Source: Polyangium sp. 15x6 (GTDB lineage: Bacteria; Myxococcota_A; Polyangia; Polyangiales; Polyangiaceae). From it: DNA of 64,000 nt. Under the pieces are notes generated by a model. The model was not told the origin of the DNA. It searched no databases and saw only the letters and a program-made list of their open reading frames with translations. Shown piece by piece: positions 1 to 11,069 of the stretch (positions are counted from its first letter, which is position 1; every line of letters starts with the position of its first letter). The DNA lies in NCBI RefSeq assembly GCF_029960785.1, contig NZ_JASBQE010000009.1, positions 62,001 to 126,000 on the forward strand. Reading direction: 5' to 3'. The translations under genes were made by a program, and so were the position numbers.

Positions 1-727
1 GATGGGTCCCGACCGGCTCGAACTCGCCGATGCGGGCCACCGGATCCCACCAGACCATCGTGAAGGCGGCGAACGATCCGTCCGGCGCCTCGACGACGAG
101 GTCCCTCTCGAACGCGTAAAGGTCCATGGCGACGAGCCGCTGGTACTTCTCGACCGTCATCCGGGAGGGCGCGAAGGCGGCGCGATGCACGGCGACCCGC
201 GCCGGGATGTCATCCTCGCCCCGGACGTGACGAATCGTGTATCCGGGCGGGAGCACGGGCGCGGCGGGGCTCTCGAAAAGGGGCGCGATGAAGTGGCTGT
301 ACGAAGGCTCGTCGGCGGGTGTGAACCCGAGCGACCGGAGCTCTTCTCGCAGCGCGTGATCGGTGTCGAGGACGTGGGTCGTGAGGTGGCTCGGCGCCTC
401 CGCGTGGGACACGACCCTCTCCGTCAGCCATTCGACGAGCTCGGCGACGACGGCGCGAAGGGGCGCGGCCGGCAGGTCGGCCCGGAGATGACAGAGAAGC
501 TCACCCGGCGGTTGGAACCCGCCCCAGGCGACCACGTCGCCGCCGGACTCCCACAGGCGGATCCGCGTTGTCCAGTCGACCTCAAGCGGCGAGACGACCA
601 TCCACCACGCGACGTCTCCCACGGTCATGTTCACGAACGGCCGCGCGAGGAGCCACGAGGCCGTGATCGTGCGCTGGAGAGCGCGCAGATCGGCAAGGCC
701 GGTGTAGGGCCGAGAGGTGATGTGCAT
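1..727 (-). CDS. GNAT-family N-acetyltransferase (3' end cut by window edge)
   Basis: Read on the minus strand, an open frame starts at ATG 727 and runs off the left edge, giving 242 codons without a stop. A Shine-Dalgarno-like GGAG lies about 7 nt upstream of the start. The visible part has the layout of a tandem GNAT protein. A first, weaker half is followed from about residue 150 by a clearer acetyltransferase half with the strand TIRHVRGEDD, then AVHRAAFAPSRM, and it ends at EFEPVGTHP, just before the expected acetyl-CoA loop. The mycothiol synthase-like family fits, but the substrate cannot be told. The stop of the next minus-strand gene lies 93 bp upstream of this start. Confidence 0.72.
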   Translation of the reverse strand, partial: MHITSRPYTGLADLRALQRTITASWLLARPFVNMTVGDVAWWMVVSPLEVDWTTRIRLWESGGDVVAWGGFQPPGELLCHLRADLPAAPLRAVVAELVEWLTERVVSHAEAPSHLTTHVLDTDHALREELRSLGFTPADEPSYSHFIAPLFESPAAPVLPPGYTIRHVRGEDDIPARVAVHRAAFAPSRMTVEKYQRLVAMDLYAFERDLVVEAPDGSFAAFTMVWWDPVARIGEFEPVGTH

Positions 728-819
728 GGTCGGCTCCGCGTGTGGAGGGGGAACGTGGATCCCGAAAGATCCCCGCGATCCTTGGGCGATTGTCAAGCCG
801 AAAAGCAAGTTTGGCGGAT

Positions 820-3800
820 CTAGTTCTTCCCCGAGCGGAGCTTGCACGTCGGAGAGGGCTTCGTGTCGCCGAAGAAGCGAGCCCACTGCTCCGCCGTCAT
901 GTTGCGGATGGACCGGCGGCAGATCTCGTCGATGAGCTTGTCCTGTCCGAGTGGGTGCAGGTGCACGCCCTCGAATTCGCTGGCGATCGTCCACAGCAGG
1001 TCACGGTTCACGAATCCGAAGCGTGACCACGTGTGCTCCTTGCTCGGGATTCGAGCGACCTCGCGGGCGGGATACGTGGAGATATCCCACACGTCGATGT
1101 CGCCCTTCGCGTGATGGATGGCCAAACGCTGCCCGTCCCAGCTCAGAATACCGATCGCATCATTCTCGACGGGGAAGGTGTACTCTGCGGCGCCCGTTTT
1201 GATGTCCCAAACCACGATGGAATTCGTGGGTTTGTCCCCCGCGCTCGGATGCACGCCGTATTTGCTGGTGGCGATACGCGCGTCGTCCTTGCTGGTCAAT
1301 GGGTTTCCGCCGACGGCGCCGAAGGTCGCCACATCGTCGCCGTTCCATGTCTTGACGATGAATTTGTCTCGATACAGCACGAAGAAGTGCTTGTGACCCC
1401 TAATCACGACGCCGTCCGGCGTGGCGAGCCGCTTGAGAGGCACCGGCTCGGAGCCGCTCTCCGTCCATTGCCACAAGATCCCCTGGTGCGTGACGACGCC
1501 GAGTCGCTGGCCCGAGTCGTCGAACATCATCTCGTCGACCGCGCTGGTGTAGAAGCCTTCCATGAACAAGGTATCGATGGCCATACCGATCGAAAAATAA
1601 GCCTTTCGCGCCCCGGAGTGGGTATCGTAGACCCACACCTTGTCTCCCGCGGCGATCGCAACCTTGTCGCCCTGCGGGCTCACGGCGATTTTCGCCCTCC
1701 AAGGAAGAGAGACGCTGGCATCCTTCGGCAGGCCCTCGTCTTCTCCTTTCACCCGGATGTGAAGTCGGCGTCGGACGAAGAAGTTCGGCGGCAGATGCTT
1801 GTCGGTCATGGAGGCCTTGGAATCGAAGGTGCGTATCTCCTCCGTGCGATCCTTGAAGCCGAACAACGTCTCTCGGGCCTCACGCGAGGGGACGACGACC
1901 CACTCGTCGCCCTCGTCGAGTCGCGACTGCTTCAGCGACAAAAGGGGCAATTCGAGGGACCACAAGCGCTCGCCGTTCGGCAGCTTGAAGGCCGCAGCGC
2001 GTTTTTCGTCGGCGACGACCACGACTTCGCCGTTCCTGCTGATGACGAAGCCGATCGTGCTCGTGTGCGCTCCAATGATCGAATCGTTCGCACCCAGCTT
2101 CCCGCTCACGCGGAGCCAAAGCGTTTCGTTTTGGCGCTCGGGCATCCACAAGTTCAACTCGGCCGGGGCGCTCGGCAGGGGAATGATCCCTCCGACGGTG
2201 CTAAGCATCCACGGGGAGTTGCTCTCCCACAATTGTCGGGAATCGAAGCTTCGATACAGGCTGTCGCTGCCATGACCGGGGAAGGCCCAGGTCACCATGC
2301 GCGAGGCGTCGGCCGTGGTGAAAAACGAGCGAGAGGGGGCGACGTTGAGGACATCGTGGAGCACCCGCCCGTGTGCGGCGCCCTTCCCCATGGAAAACAC
2401 GCGAAGATCTTGCCGATGCTTGGCGACGATGAAGGGCTGCTCGCGTGAGATCGCCATCGGCCAGTATTCGTGGCCGATGGCGATCTGGGGCTTCGTCTTG
2501 ATCCGCCCGTCTCCGCTCATCTCGTGGAGCTGGACCGTGCCTGCCCAAGCGGTGCTGACGAAGAGGCGCCCGTCCGCGCTCGAAAGGGTGGGACGTCGCG
2601 TATTGAGCGGGACTTCGACGGGTCGCCACGCCTCCTTTTCGATCTGCCACAGAGACCACGACGCGTCCCCCAGCGCCGGGTACGTGGCCAGCAAGTCATC
2701 GCCGAGCAGAACATAATCCGACGCGCCGATGTTCCTGGTGAGGAGCGACGGGGCCGCGTACGATCTCGCCGCTACGTCGAAGAACGCAACGCCCTCCGGG
2801 ATCTTGTGGATGAGCAGGTCCTCGTGCCGGGAGCTCCACTTCGTGTCCATCGTGTCGGCACGGAAATCGACGTCGTCTGCCGGTATGGATACCCAGGGCT
2901 CTTCGGACTGCGGATCGTACACGCACACCCCGTCCGCGCACTTCGAGGCCATCCACCGGTTGTTCTTGCTGAAAATGACGGGGCCGCTCGTCGGGATCAC
3001 CTTCCTCGGCTCGGTCACGTGCGCGCGGAGGTCGCGCCGCCAGTAATAGGTGTTCGATTTTACGGCGACGAACCCCCCATCCGAGCTGACGTTGATGCCG
3101 GTGAGGGGCTCTTTCCCGATTGGTATCTCGAATCGATCCACCTCCGCCCCACGGGCGAGATCGGTGATCGAAACCTCGGAGACGCCCTGCTCGTTTCGAA
3201 TGGCCGTGAGTAGCAGATCCCCGTCGGCCAAGGGTTTGATGTAGTCGAGCGTCCCCCCATCGTACTCGGTGACCCGCACGGGCAGCGCCATTTGCCCCAG
3301 AATGGAGCGGGCCGCGGCGTCCGCCTCGGGCGTCCAGTTGCGTTGCAAAAGCTCGACGGCGAGCAGGGCCGCGGTCTGGAGGTTCTCTCCTCCGCGTGAA
3401 GCCAGGATCTGCGCCGTGTCCTCCAGGCTGCGCACGCGCAGCTTCTCCGCATGCTCCTTCGCGTCGAGGTTATACCACAGGGCAACCGCCAACGAGACCA
3501 CGACAAGCACGCCCAGCGTCCCGAGCGCGCGTCTCTGGAACCGTTCGCGCCGCTCGCGCCGCTTGCGCTCCAGCTCGCCCGCCTCTCGCGCGGCGCGGCT
3601 CGCCTCGAGGAGCTGCGCCTCGTCGGGCGTGAGCACCCGCATTCCATCGAGGCCTTTTTCGACCTCCGCGAGGGCCGCCGCGTCGATCACGCGTCGCTCT
3701 TGCGGATCGCGTTGCCATTCTCGCGTCCACCATTCGAGCAGCCGGCGCGCGCGTGGCCCGGGCGCCTCGGATTGTTGCCATCGCGCGAAGACGAGCGGCG

Positions 3801-5535
3801 CCAGCGTATCGTGCGAGAGGCGCGTCGCCCCCTCGCTCTCGCTGGTGAGCAAGTGCGCGCCCTTCAGCGCCTCGAGGAGCGCTTCGAGCTTCCCCGAGGC
3901 CGCGAGCTGGGGATACGCCTCTTGCAGATCCCTCGCCGCGCAGGTCGTCGCCACCGGCAGCGCGTATCGCGCCTGCGTCGTGTGCGCGAGCAGCACGTCC
4001 TCCACGAGACCCGAATCGACGTATTCACCGAGAGATTCTCGGCGGAGGTCGCCGACGTTCCGGTGAATGAACTCGCCGAGCACGGTCCAGTCCCGGCGAA
4101 GGGCGTCGAACGCCTCGGCCGTCAGCTCGTCCCCGGGGCGCGTGTGTTTCCAGAGCTCGTACATGACGAGCGCGAGCGTCGGGGCGACGGGGGAGTCCCG
4201 ATCCCGCGGCAAAAGCTCGCTCGCGATACGCTTGCCGAGCCCGGCCGCGACGCGCCGGCCGTAACGGTTGCGCAGGTGCCACGTGCGCGTCAGGCCGTGG
4301 ACGATCTCCTCGATCCCCTCCTCGTCGAGCGGCTCGAGGTGGTGGTCCTCGAACGGCAAACTGCGGTCTCGCAGGCGCGCCGCGATATCCGCGTACCATT
4401 CCTTCCGGAACGAGAGGAGCAGCCGGAAGCGCGGCGGCCTCCCTGGCTTGAAATGCTCGACGAGCAGATCCACGAACGCCTTCATCTCGACGTTCGCTTC
4501 GGCGCGCGAGCGCGCGAAGACCTCTTCGACCTGATCGATGACGACGAGGACCGGGCGCGGCGCCGCCGGCTCCCCATCTTGGGGTTTCGAGGCCCGAGCC
4601 AGCGCGTCGTCGAGGCATCGACGAAGCTCGTCGCCGGTATCTCGCCGCTCCACCTGCACGGCGTGCCGCGCCCGGAGGCGGGGCAAAACGCCGGCCTCGA
4701 GGAGCGACGATTTCCCGACGCCCGAAGCTCCGTACAGGAGGACGATTCCCCGCCCGTCGGATCGGGTCAGCTTGCCGTGGAGCTGCGTGATGTCCTTGCA
4801 CCGACCAAAAAACGTCGCCGTTTGTGCCGGCGTATAAGGCGTCAGACCCGGATAGGGCTCCTCGGGCAAACCTGCCGGGAAATCGATCGGCGGAAGCCCG
4901 CGACACGGATCCAGTGAAGAGAGGAGCGGCCCCGCGCGCTTCAGGATCGACGCCATCGGCGTGACGTACACGGTGCCGAGCGCGACGCGGCCGTCCTGAT
5001 CTTTGGGGCCGGCTCGAACGATACCGATGACGGCACCTTCGACGACGCACGGCCCGCCGGAGAGCCCTTCCGCTCTTGCCCCTTCTCCGGCCGCGAGCTG
5101 GTCGCAGTAAAGATCAAAAACGGAGGCCCCTTCGTACGTCGCGTCGACGGCGACGACGTTGCCCGTGAAGTGTTTGCCCCTGGGCTCCGCTGTCGGGAAC
5201 CCGTACGTCGAAAAGGAGCTGCCTATTTCGACGGGGTGCTCGCTGCATGGCATCGAGGGCACGCCCGGCGCCTCGGCGCACGTGAGGAGCGCCCAGTCGT
5301 CCTCGCGGCTCCACATGCCGGGGACGACGCTCGCCTCGATTGTCTTGCCGTTCGAGAATTTGAGCTCGATCTCTCGCGGAAACGCTTCGGGATCGTCGTT
5401 GTGCTGCCTGCTGGCGACGACGTGCAGCGCCGTGAGCACGAGCTTTTCTCCGACGAGAAAGCCGGTCCCTCGCGAGGGGGGCCGGTGGCTCACGACGTCC
5501 CCGGTCACGTTGACGGACGCGATGCTCTCCCTCAA
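820..5535 (-). CDS. Trypsin-like protease / nSTAND ATPase / TM / beta-propeller protein
   Basis: This 1571-residue protein has four parts. Residues 1-200 form a trypsin-like serine protease with H38 (TALHVV), D79/D80 (REDDWALL) and S159 (GLSGGP). Residues 225-600 form a STAND-type P-loop NTPase with Walker A GASGVGKSS (269-277) and Walker B VLVVIDQVEE (329-338). A basic linker leads to one membrane segment at about 670-690, and the rest is WD40/beta-propeller-like repeats. I chose TTG 5535 because it overlaps the stop of the upstream phosphoesterase gene (TTGA) and has GAGGAG just upstream; longer in-frame starts would run through that gene. The layout resembles bacterial STAND sensor proteins of immunity or conflict systems, with the protease as likely effector. 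That role is inferred. Confidence 0.85.
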   Translation of the reverse strand: MRESIASVNVTGDVVSHRPPSRGTGFLVGEKLVLTALHVVASRQHNDDPEAFPREIELKFSNGKTIEASVVPGMWSREDDWALLTCAEAPGVPSMPCSEHPVEIGSSFSTYGFPTAEPRGKHFTGNVVAVDATYEGASVFDLYCDQLAAGEGARAEGLSGGPCVVEGAVIGIVRAGPKDQDGRVALGTVYVTPMASILKRAGPLLSSLDPCRGLPPIDFPAGLPEEPYPGLTPYTPAQTATFFGRCKDITQLHGKLTRSDGRGIVLLYGASGVGKSSLLEAGVLPRLRARHAVQVERRDTGDELRRCLDDALARASKPQDGEPAAPRPVLVVIDQVEEVFARSRAEANVEMKAFVDLLVEHFKPGRPPRFRLLLSFRKEWYADIAARLRDRSLPFEDHHLEPLDEEGIEEIVHGLTRTWHLRNRYGRRVAAGLGKRIASELLPRDRDSPVAPTLALVMYELWKHTRPGDELTAEAFDALRRDWTVLGEFIHRNVGDLRRESLGEYVDSGLVEDVLLAHTTQARYALPVATTCAARDLQEAYPQLAASGKLEALLEALKGAHLLTSESEGATRLSHDTLAPLVFARWQQSEAPGPRARRLLEWWTREWQRDPQERRVIDAAALAEVEKGLDGMRVLTPDEAQLLEASRAAREAGELERKRRERRERFQRRALGTLGVLVVVSLAVALWYNLDAKEHAEKLRVRSLEDTAQILASRGGENLQTAALLAVELLQRNWTPEADAAARSILGQMALPVRVTEYDGGTLDYIKPLADGDLLLTAIRNEQGVSEVSITDLARGAEVDRFEIPIGKEPLTGINVSSDGGFVAVKSNTYYWRRDLRAHVTEPRKVIPTSGPVIFSKNNRWMASKCADGVCVYDPQSEEPWVSIPADDVDFRADTMDTKWSSRHEDLLIHKIPEGVAFFDVAARSYAAPSLLTRNIGASDYVLLGDDLLATYPALGDASWSLWQIEKEAWRPVEVPLNTRRPTLSSADGRLFVSTAWAGTVQLHEMSGDGRIKTKPQIAIGHEYWPMAISREQPFIVAKHRQDLRVFSMGKGAAHGRVLHDVLNVAPSRSFFTTADASRMVTWAFPGHGSDSLYRSFDSRQLWESNSPWMLSTVGGIIPLPSAPAELNLWMPERQNETLWLRVSGKLGANDSIIGAHTSTIGFVISRNGEVVVVADEKRAAAFKLPNGERLWSLELPLLSLKQSRLDEGDEWVVVPSREARETLFGFKDRTEEIRTFDSKASMTDKHLPPNFFVRRRLHIRVKGEDEGLPKDASVSLPWRAKIAVSPQGDKVAIAAGDKVWVYDTHSGARKAYFSIGMAIDTLFMEGFYTSAVDEMMFDDSGQRLGVVTHQGILWQWTESGSEPVPLKRLATPDGVVIRGHKHFFVLYRDKFIVKTWNGDDVATFGAVGGNPLTSKDDARIATSKYGVHPSAGDKPTNSIVVWDIKTGAAEYTFPVENDAIGILSWDGQRLAIHHAKGDIDVWDISTYPAREVARIPSKEHTWSRFGFVNRDLLWTIASEFEGVHLHPLGQDKLIDEICRRSIRNMTAEQWARFFGDTKPSPTCKLRSGKN

Positions 5536-7001
5536 ATCGGCTCCTCCTCGGGATTGCAGAGGAGCGCACGCTCGACGCGAGAACCGCGGACATCCAGCCT
5601 GACGTAGTGCGGGTTGAATTCGACGTAACTCGCGATCCGGTTCGCAGCGAGATCGCTCAGGAAGTCGCGGAGCATGGCCATGGCCTCGGGACCCTCGGCG
5701 TCGAGCAGCGCGGAGGGGACACGCATCGTGTCGGCCCAGGTGCCGGAGTTGAGATACATCCGCCCGCGGCCGAGATCGACGGCCTTGGGCAGGTGCGTGT
5801 GTCCGAAAATGACGAACCGGTATCCGCCGCGAACGAGCTCGGTCGCCGCCTTCAGATACTCTGGCTGCGTTTCGACGCTTCGCTCGAACGAGCGGTCCTT
5901 TTGGAGCGCGCGGAGCGCGGTGAGAAGCTTCGGCAGCCGCTGCTCGAGCTCCTGCGTCATCCCGCTTGCCCATAACCGCAATAACCCACCTGCAAAACGC
6001 ACGTCGTCGATGGCCGAAAGCTCTCCGCCGGTCGACGTCGCGGGCAGGTTCGTCAAGAACTCCCTGGCTGCGTCGGCGGGCATGGCCGCCGTGAGCATCT
6101 CCGCGAGCGTGAGCGGCGAGGCGCCGTCCGTCCCCTCCACGGCGGAGAGATCGCCGCGGTGGCGCGGCATCGCCGGCTGCGCGGGCTTGTGCTTTTCCGC
6201 CTCGCGCTTGAGGCGCCCCACGGTGAGGATCTTGTTGCCATACCCAGGCTCGAGGACGAGGAGAATGGGCAGCACCGCCTCCGTCTCGGGCTTCAGGAGA
6301 TCCACGAAACGATATTGCCGTTTGATCTCGTTCATCACGGAGGAGACGAGCTGGCTCCCCGCGGGAGGCGGAAACGCGAAATCGGGAGGGATCGGCTGTC
6401 CTCGTGACTGGAGCGAGCGAACCTCGCGGAGCGCGCCGTGGTCGACGGTGTTGAAGCCGTCGTACCGATTGCCGTGCTCGATCAGCGCGTCCCCGATGGC
6501 ATACGCCTCGCCGTCGTAGAGGAAGCTGATCCGCGCGGGCGACGCGTCGGCCCCGAGGAGACGCAGGAACTCGGCGCGCACGTGCGGCAGCGCGAGCTCC
6601 ACGTCGTGGTTGCCGAGCAGGAGGGTCAAGCGACCGCCTCGGCCCACGAAGGCGCGAAGCTCGTCGAAGAGCGACTTGTCCTGCTCGACGATCACGCCGA
6701 GGACCCGGAGCGCGTCGCCGGGATCCGCGATGAAGGGGACGAACGTGCCTGGACGCACCTCCTCGGCGAGAAAATCCAGGAAGTCGCCGTTGATGACGAG
6801 CTCGACGTCGAGGCCTTCCGCGCGTCGCGCCCCGAGCGTCCGCACGAACCGCGTGAGCGCGTCGACGCGGGTGTTGATCCGGAACCCGCGCTGCCCCGGC
6901 TCGTTCGGCTCCGGGTAACGCCCCCCGATGTGGAGATCCGAGATGATGTAGACGGAGCGCTGCGGTGTGCTCATGCCCTCCTTGTGGATCGTGCCCGACA
7001 C
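5532..7001 (-). CDS. Calcineurin-like metallophosphoesterase
   Basis: The protein is up to 489 residues long. It carries the full metal-binding set of the family: SDLHIGG near the N-terminus, GDFLDF, LLGNHDVEL and, near the C-terminus, FGHTHLPKA. It resembles the UDP-2,3-diacylglucosamine hydrolase branch but is about twice as long, with a large insert between the GNHD and GHTH motifs, so the substrate is open. No signal peptide is visible. The start is uncertain: ATG 7001 is the longest, while ATG 6974 (MSTPQRS) sits 2 nt after AAGGAGG. Its stop codon overlaps the TTG start of the protease/STAND gene, so the two are very likely translated together. The phosphoesterase may belong to the same defence or signalling unit. 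Confidence 0.88.
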   Translation of the reverse strand: MSGTIHKEGMSTPQRSVYIISDLHIGGRYPEPNEPGQRGFRINTRVDALTRFVRTLGARRAEGLDVELVINGDFLDFLAEEVRPGTFVPFIADPGDALRVLGVIVEQDKSLFDELRAFVGRGGRLTLLLGNHDVELALPHVRAEFLRLLGADASPARISFLYDGEAYAIGDALIEHGNRYDGFNTVDHGALREVRSLQSRGQPIPPDFAFPPPAGSQLVSSVMNEIKRQYRFVDLLKPETEAVLPILLVLEPGYGNKILTVGRLKREAEKHKPAQPAMPRHRGDLSAVEGTDGASPLTLAEMLTAAMPADAAREFLTNLPATSTGGELSAIDDVRFAGGLLRLWASGMTQELEQRLPKLLTALRALQKDRSFERSVETQPEYLKAATELVRGGYRFVIFGHTHLPKAVDLGRGRMYLNSGTWADTMRVPSALLDAEGPEAMAMLRDFLSDLAANRIASYVEFNPHYVRLDVRGSRVERALLCNPEEEPI

Positions 7002-7058
7002 ATGGGGCGAGAGTCCAGAGGGCGCTTCCTCACAGAGGCGCGAGATGCGGCCTCGACC

Positions 7059-7826
7059 TCACCACTTCTCGATCCACGGGCGGAGATCGAGCTCGAACGT
7101 CCACGCGTCCCGCGGCTGGCTGTGGAGGTGCCAGTAGTTCTCCGCGATGTGGTCCGGGTCGAGGATGCCGCCCTCGTCCTTCTTCGCGTAGATCGCGGGC
7201 AGGTTCTCGCGGATGAAATCGGTGTCGATCGCGCCGTCGACGATGACGTGCGCGACGTGGATGCCCCGCGGGCCGAGCTCCCGCGCCATGCTCTGCGCGA
7301 GGGCGCGCAGCGCATGCTTCGCGCCTGCGAACGCCGCGAAATTCGCGCCGCCGCGCAGGCTCGCGGTCGCGCCCGTGAAGAGCATCGTGCCGCGCCCGCG
7401 CGCCACCATGCGCTTGGCCACCTCGCGCGCCGTCAGGAACCCGCCGAGACAGGCCATCTCCCAGATCTTCATGTACTTGCGCGACGTCTCGTCGAGGATG
7501 CTGCAAGGGACGTTCGCGCCCACGTTGAAGACGTACACCTCGATCGGACCGATCTCGCGCTCGATGCGCTCGACGGTCGCGACGACCTCGTCCTCCTTGC
7601 GAGCATCGCAGCCGACGGCGTGCGCGCGGCCGCCGGCTGCGGTGATGGCGTCGACGAGCGGCGTGAGCTTGTCCGCGTTGCGGCGCGACACGCAGGTGAC
7701 GAAGCCTCCGCGGGCGAAGCGGCGCGCGATGGCGCCGCCCGTCCCGTCGCCGGCGCCCACGATCCATGCCGCGGGATCGCTCCCGCGGCTCACGTCACCC
7801 TCGCCGCTCGTCGAGCTTTCGTTCAT
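7059..7826 (-). CDS. SDR-family oxidoreductase with Phe in place of the catalytic Tyr
   Basis: This 255-residue protein has the Rossmann loop GAGDGTGGAIARRF (residues 24-37) and the NAG-like NVGAN (101-105) of short-chain dehydrogenases. The catalytic Ser is probably S156 (TASLRGG). At the YxxxK position the sequence reads FAGAK, so Phe166 replaces the usual Tyr while K170 is kept. Loss of the Tyr hydroxyl should reduce or alter classical dehydrogenase activity. The C-terminus (WTFELDLRPWIEKW) is intact. The gene starts 3 bp after the stop of ppdK, which suggests co-transcription. The substrate is unknown. Confidence 0.88.
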   Translation of the reverse strand: MNESSTSGEGDVSRGSDPAAWIVGAGDGTGGAIARRFARGGFVTCVSRRNADKLTPLVDAITAAGGRAHAVGCDARKEDEVVATVERIEREIGPIEVYVFNVGANVPCSILDETSRKYMKIWEMACLGGFLTAREVAKRMVARGRGTMLFTGATASLRGGANFAAFAGAKHALRALAQSMARELGPRGIHVAHVIVDGAIDTDFIRENLPAIYAKKDEGGILDPDHIAENYWHLHSQPRDAWTFELDLRPWIEKW

Positions 7827-7829
7827 GGG

Positions 7830-10589
<2,760 letters not shown>

Positions 10590-10678
10590 GGCGGCTTCTT
10601 CCATGGGTTGGGCTGTGAGCGCAAGGGAGATCTGAGCGGATGTTCCCAGGCGTCGCGAGCGGCCCGAGGCTCACGGCC

Positions 10679-11056
10679 GAGCCTCTGCGCATCTGCCGAC
10701 CTTGGGCGAGTGTCACGGGTGAGCCTCGGCCTATCTGCCGAGCTTGGCCGAGTGTCACGGGCGAGCCTCAGCGCATCTGCCGAGCTTGGGCGAGTGTCAC
10801 AGGCGAGCCTCGGCCTATCTGTCGACCTTGGGCGAGTGTCACAGGCGAGCCTCGGCCTATCTGTCGACCTTGGGCGAGTGTCACAGGTGAGCCTCGGCCT
10901 ATCTGGCGACCTTGGGCGAGTGTCACAGGTGAGCCTCGGCCTATCTGTCGACCTTGGGCGAGTGTCACAGGCGAGCCTCGGCCTATCTGTCGACCTTGGG
11001 CGAGTGTCACAGGCGAGCCTCGGCCCATCTGCCGATCTTGCCCGAGGGTCACGGCC
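10679..11056. repeat. Nine 42-bp tandem repeats
   Basis: Units start at 10679, 10721, 10763, 10805, 10847, 10889, 10931, 10973 and 11015, exactly 42 bp apart, with a partial unit from 11057. Each begins GAGCCTCGGCC or a close variant and contains CTTGGGCGAGTGTCAC near its end. Inner units differ at only a few bases and outer ones are more diverged. Because 42 is a multiple of three, frames on both strands stay open; the minus strand would read a 14-residue repeat ending in GRGSP. The reading frames have no clear start or ribosome binding site, so I do not call a gene. The array fills most of the 480-bp gap between ppdK and the lipoprotein gene upstream of it on the same strand. There are no unique spacers, so it is not CRISPR. 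Confidence 0.93.
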
Positions 11057-11069
11057 GAGCCTCAGGGGG

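Noticed and set aside
2-823. A 273-codon plus-strand frame at the left edge
   Set aside because: The minus strand of the same DNA encodes a recognisable GNAT protein with a ribosome site. The plus frame shows no domain and the composition of a shadow frame.
5536-5973. Upstream extension of the STAND protein to 5973
   Set aside because: It overlaps the phosphoesterase gene in another frame and has shadow-like Arg-rich composition. The protease domain starts right after TTG 5535.
10679-11056. CRISPR array
   Set aside because: The copies are directly adjacent with no unique spacers, and no cas gene is in the window.
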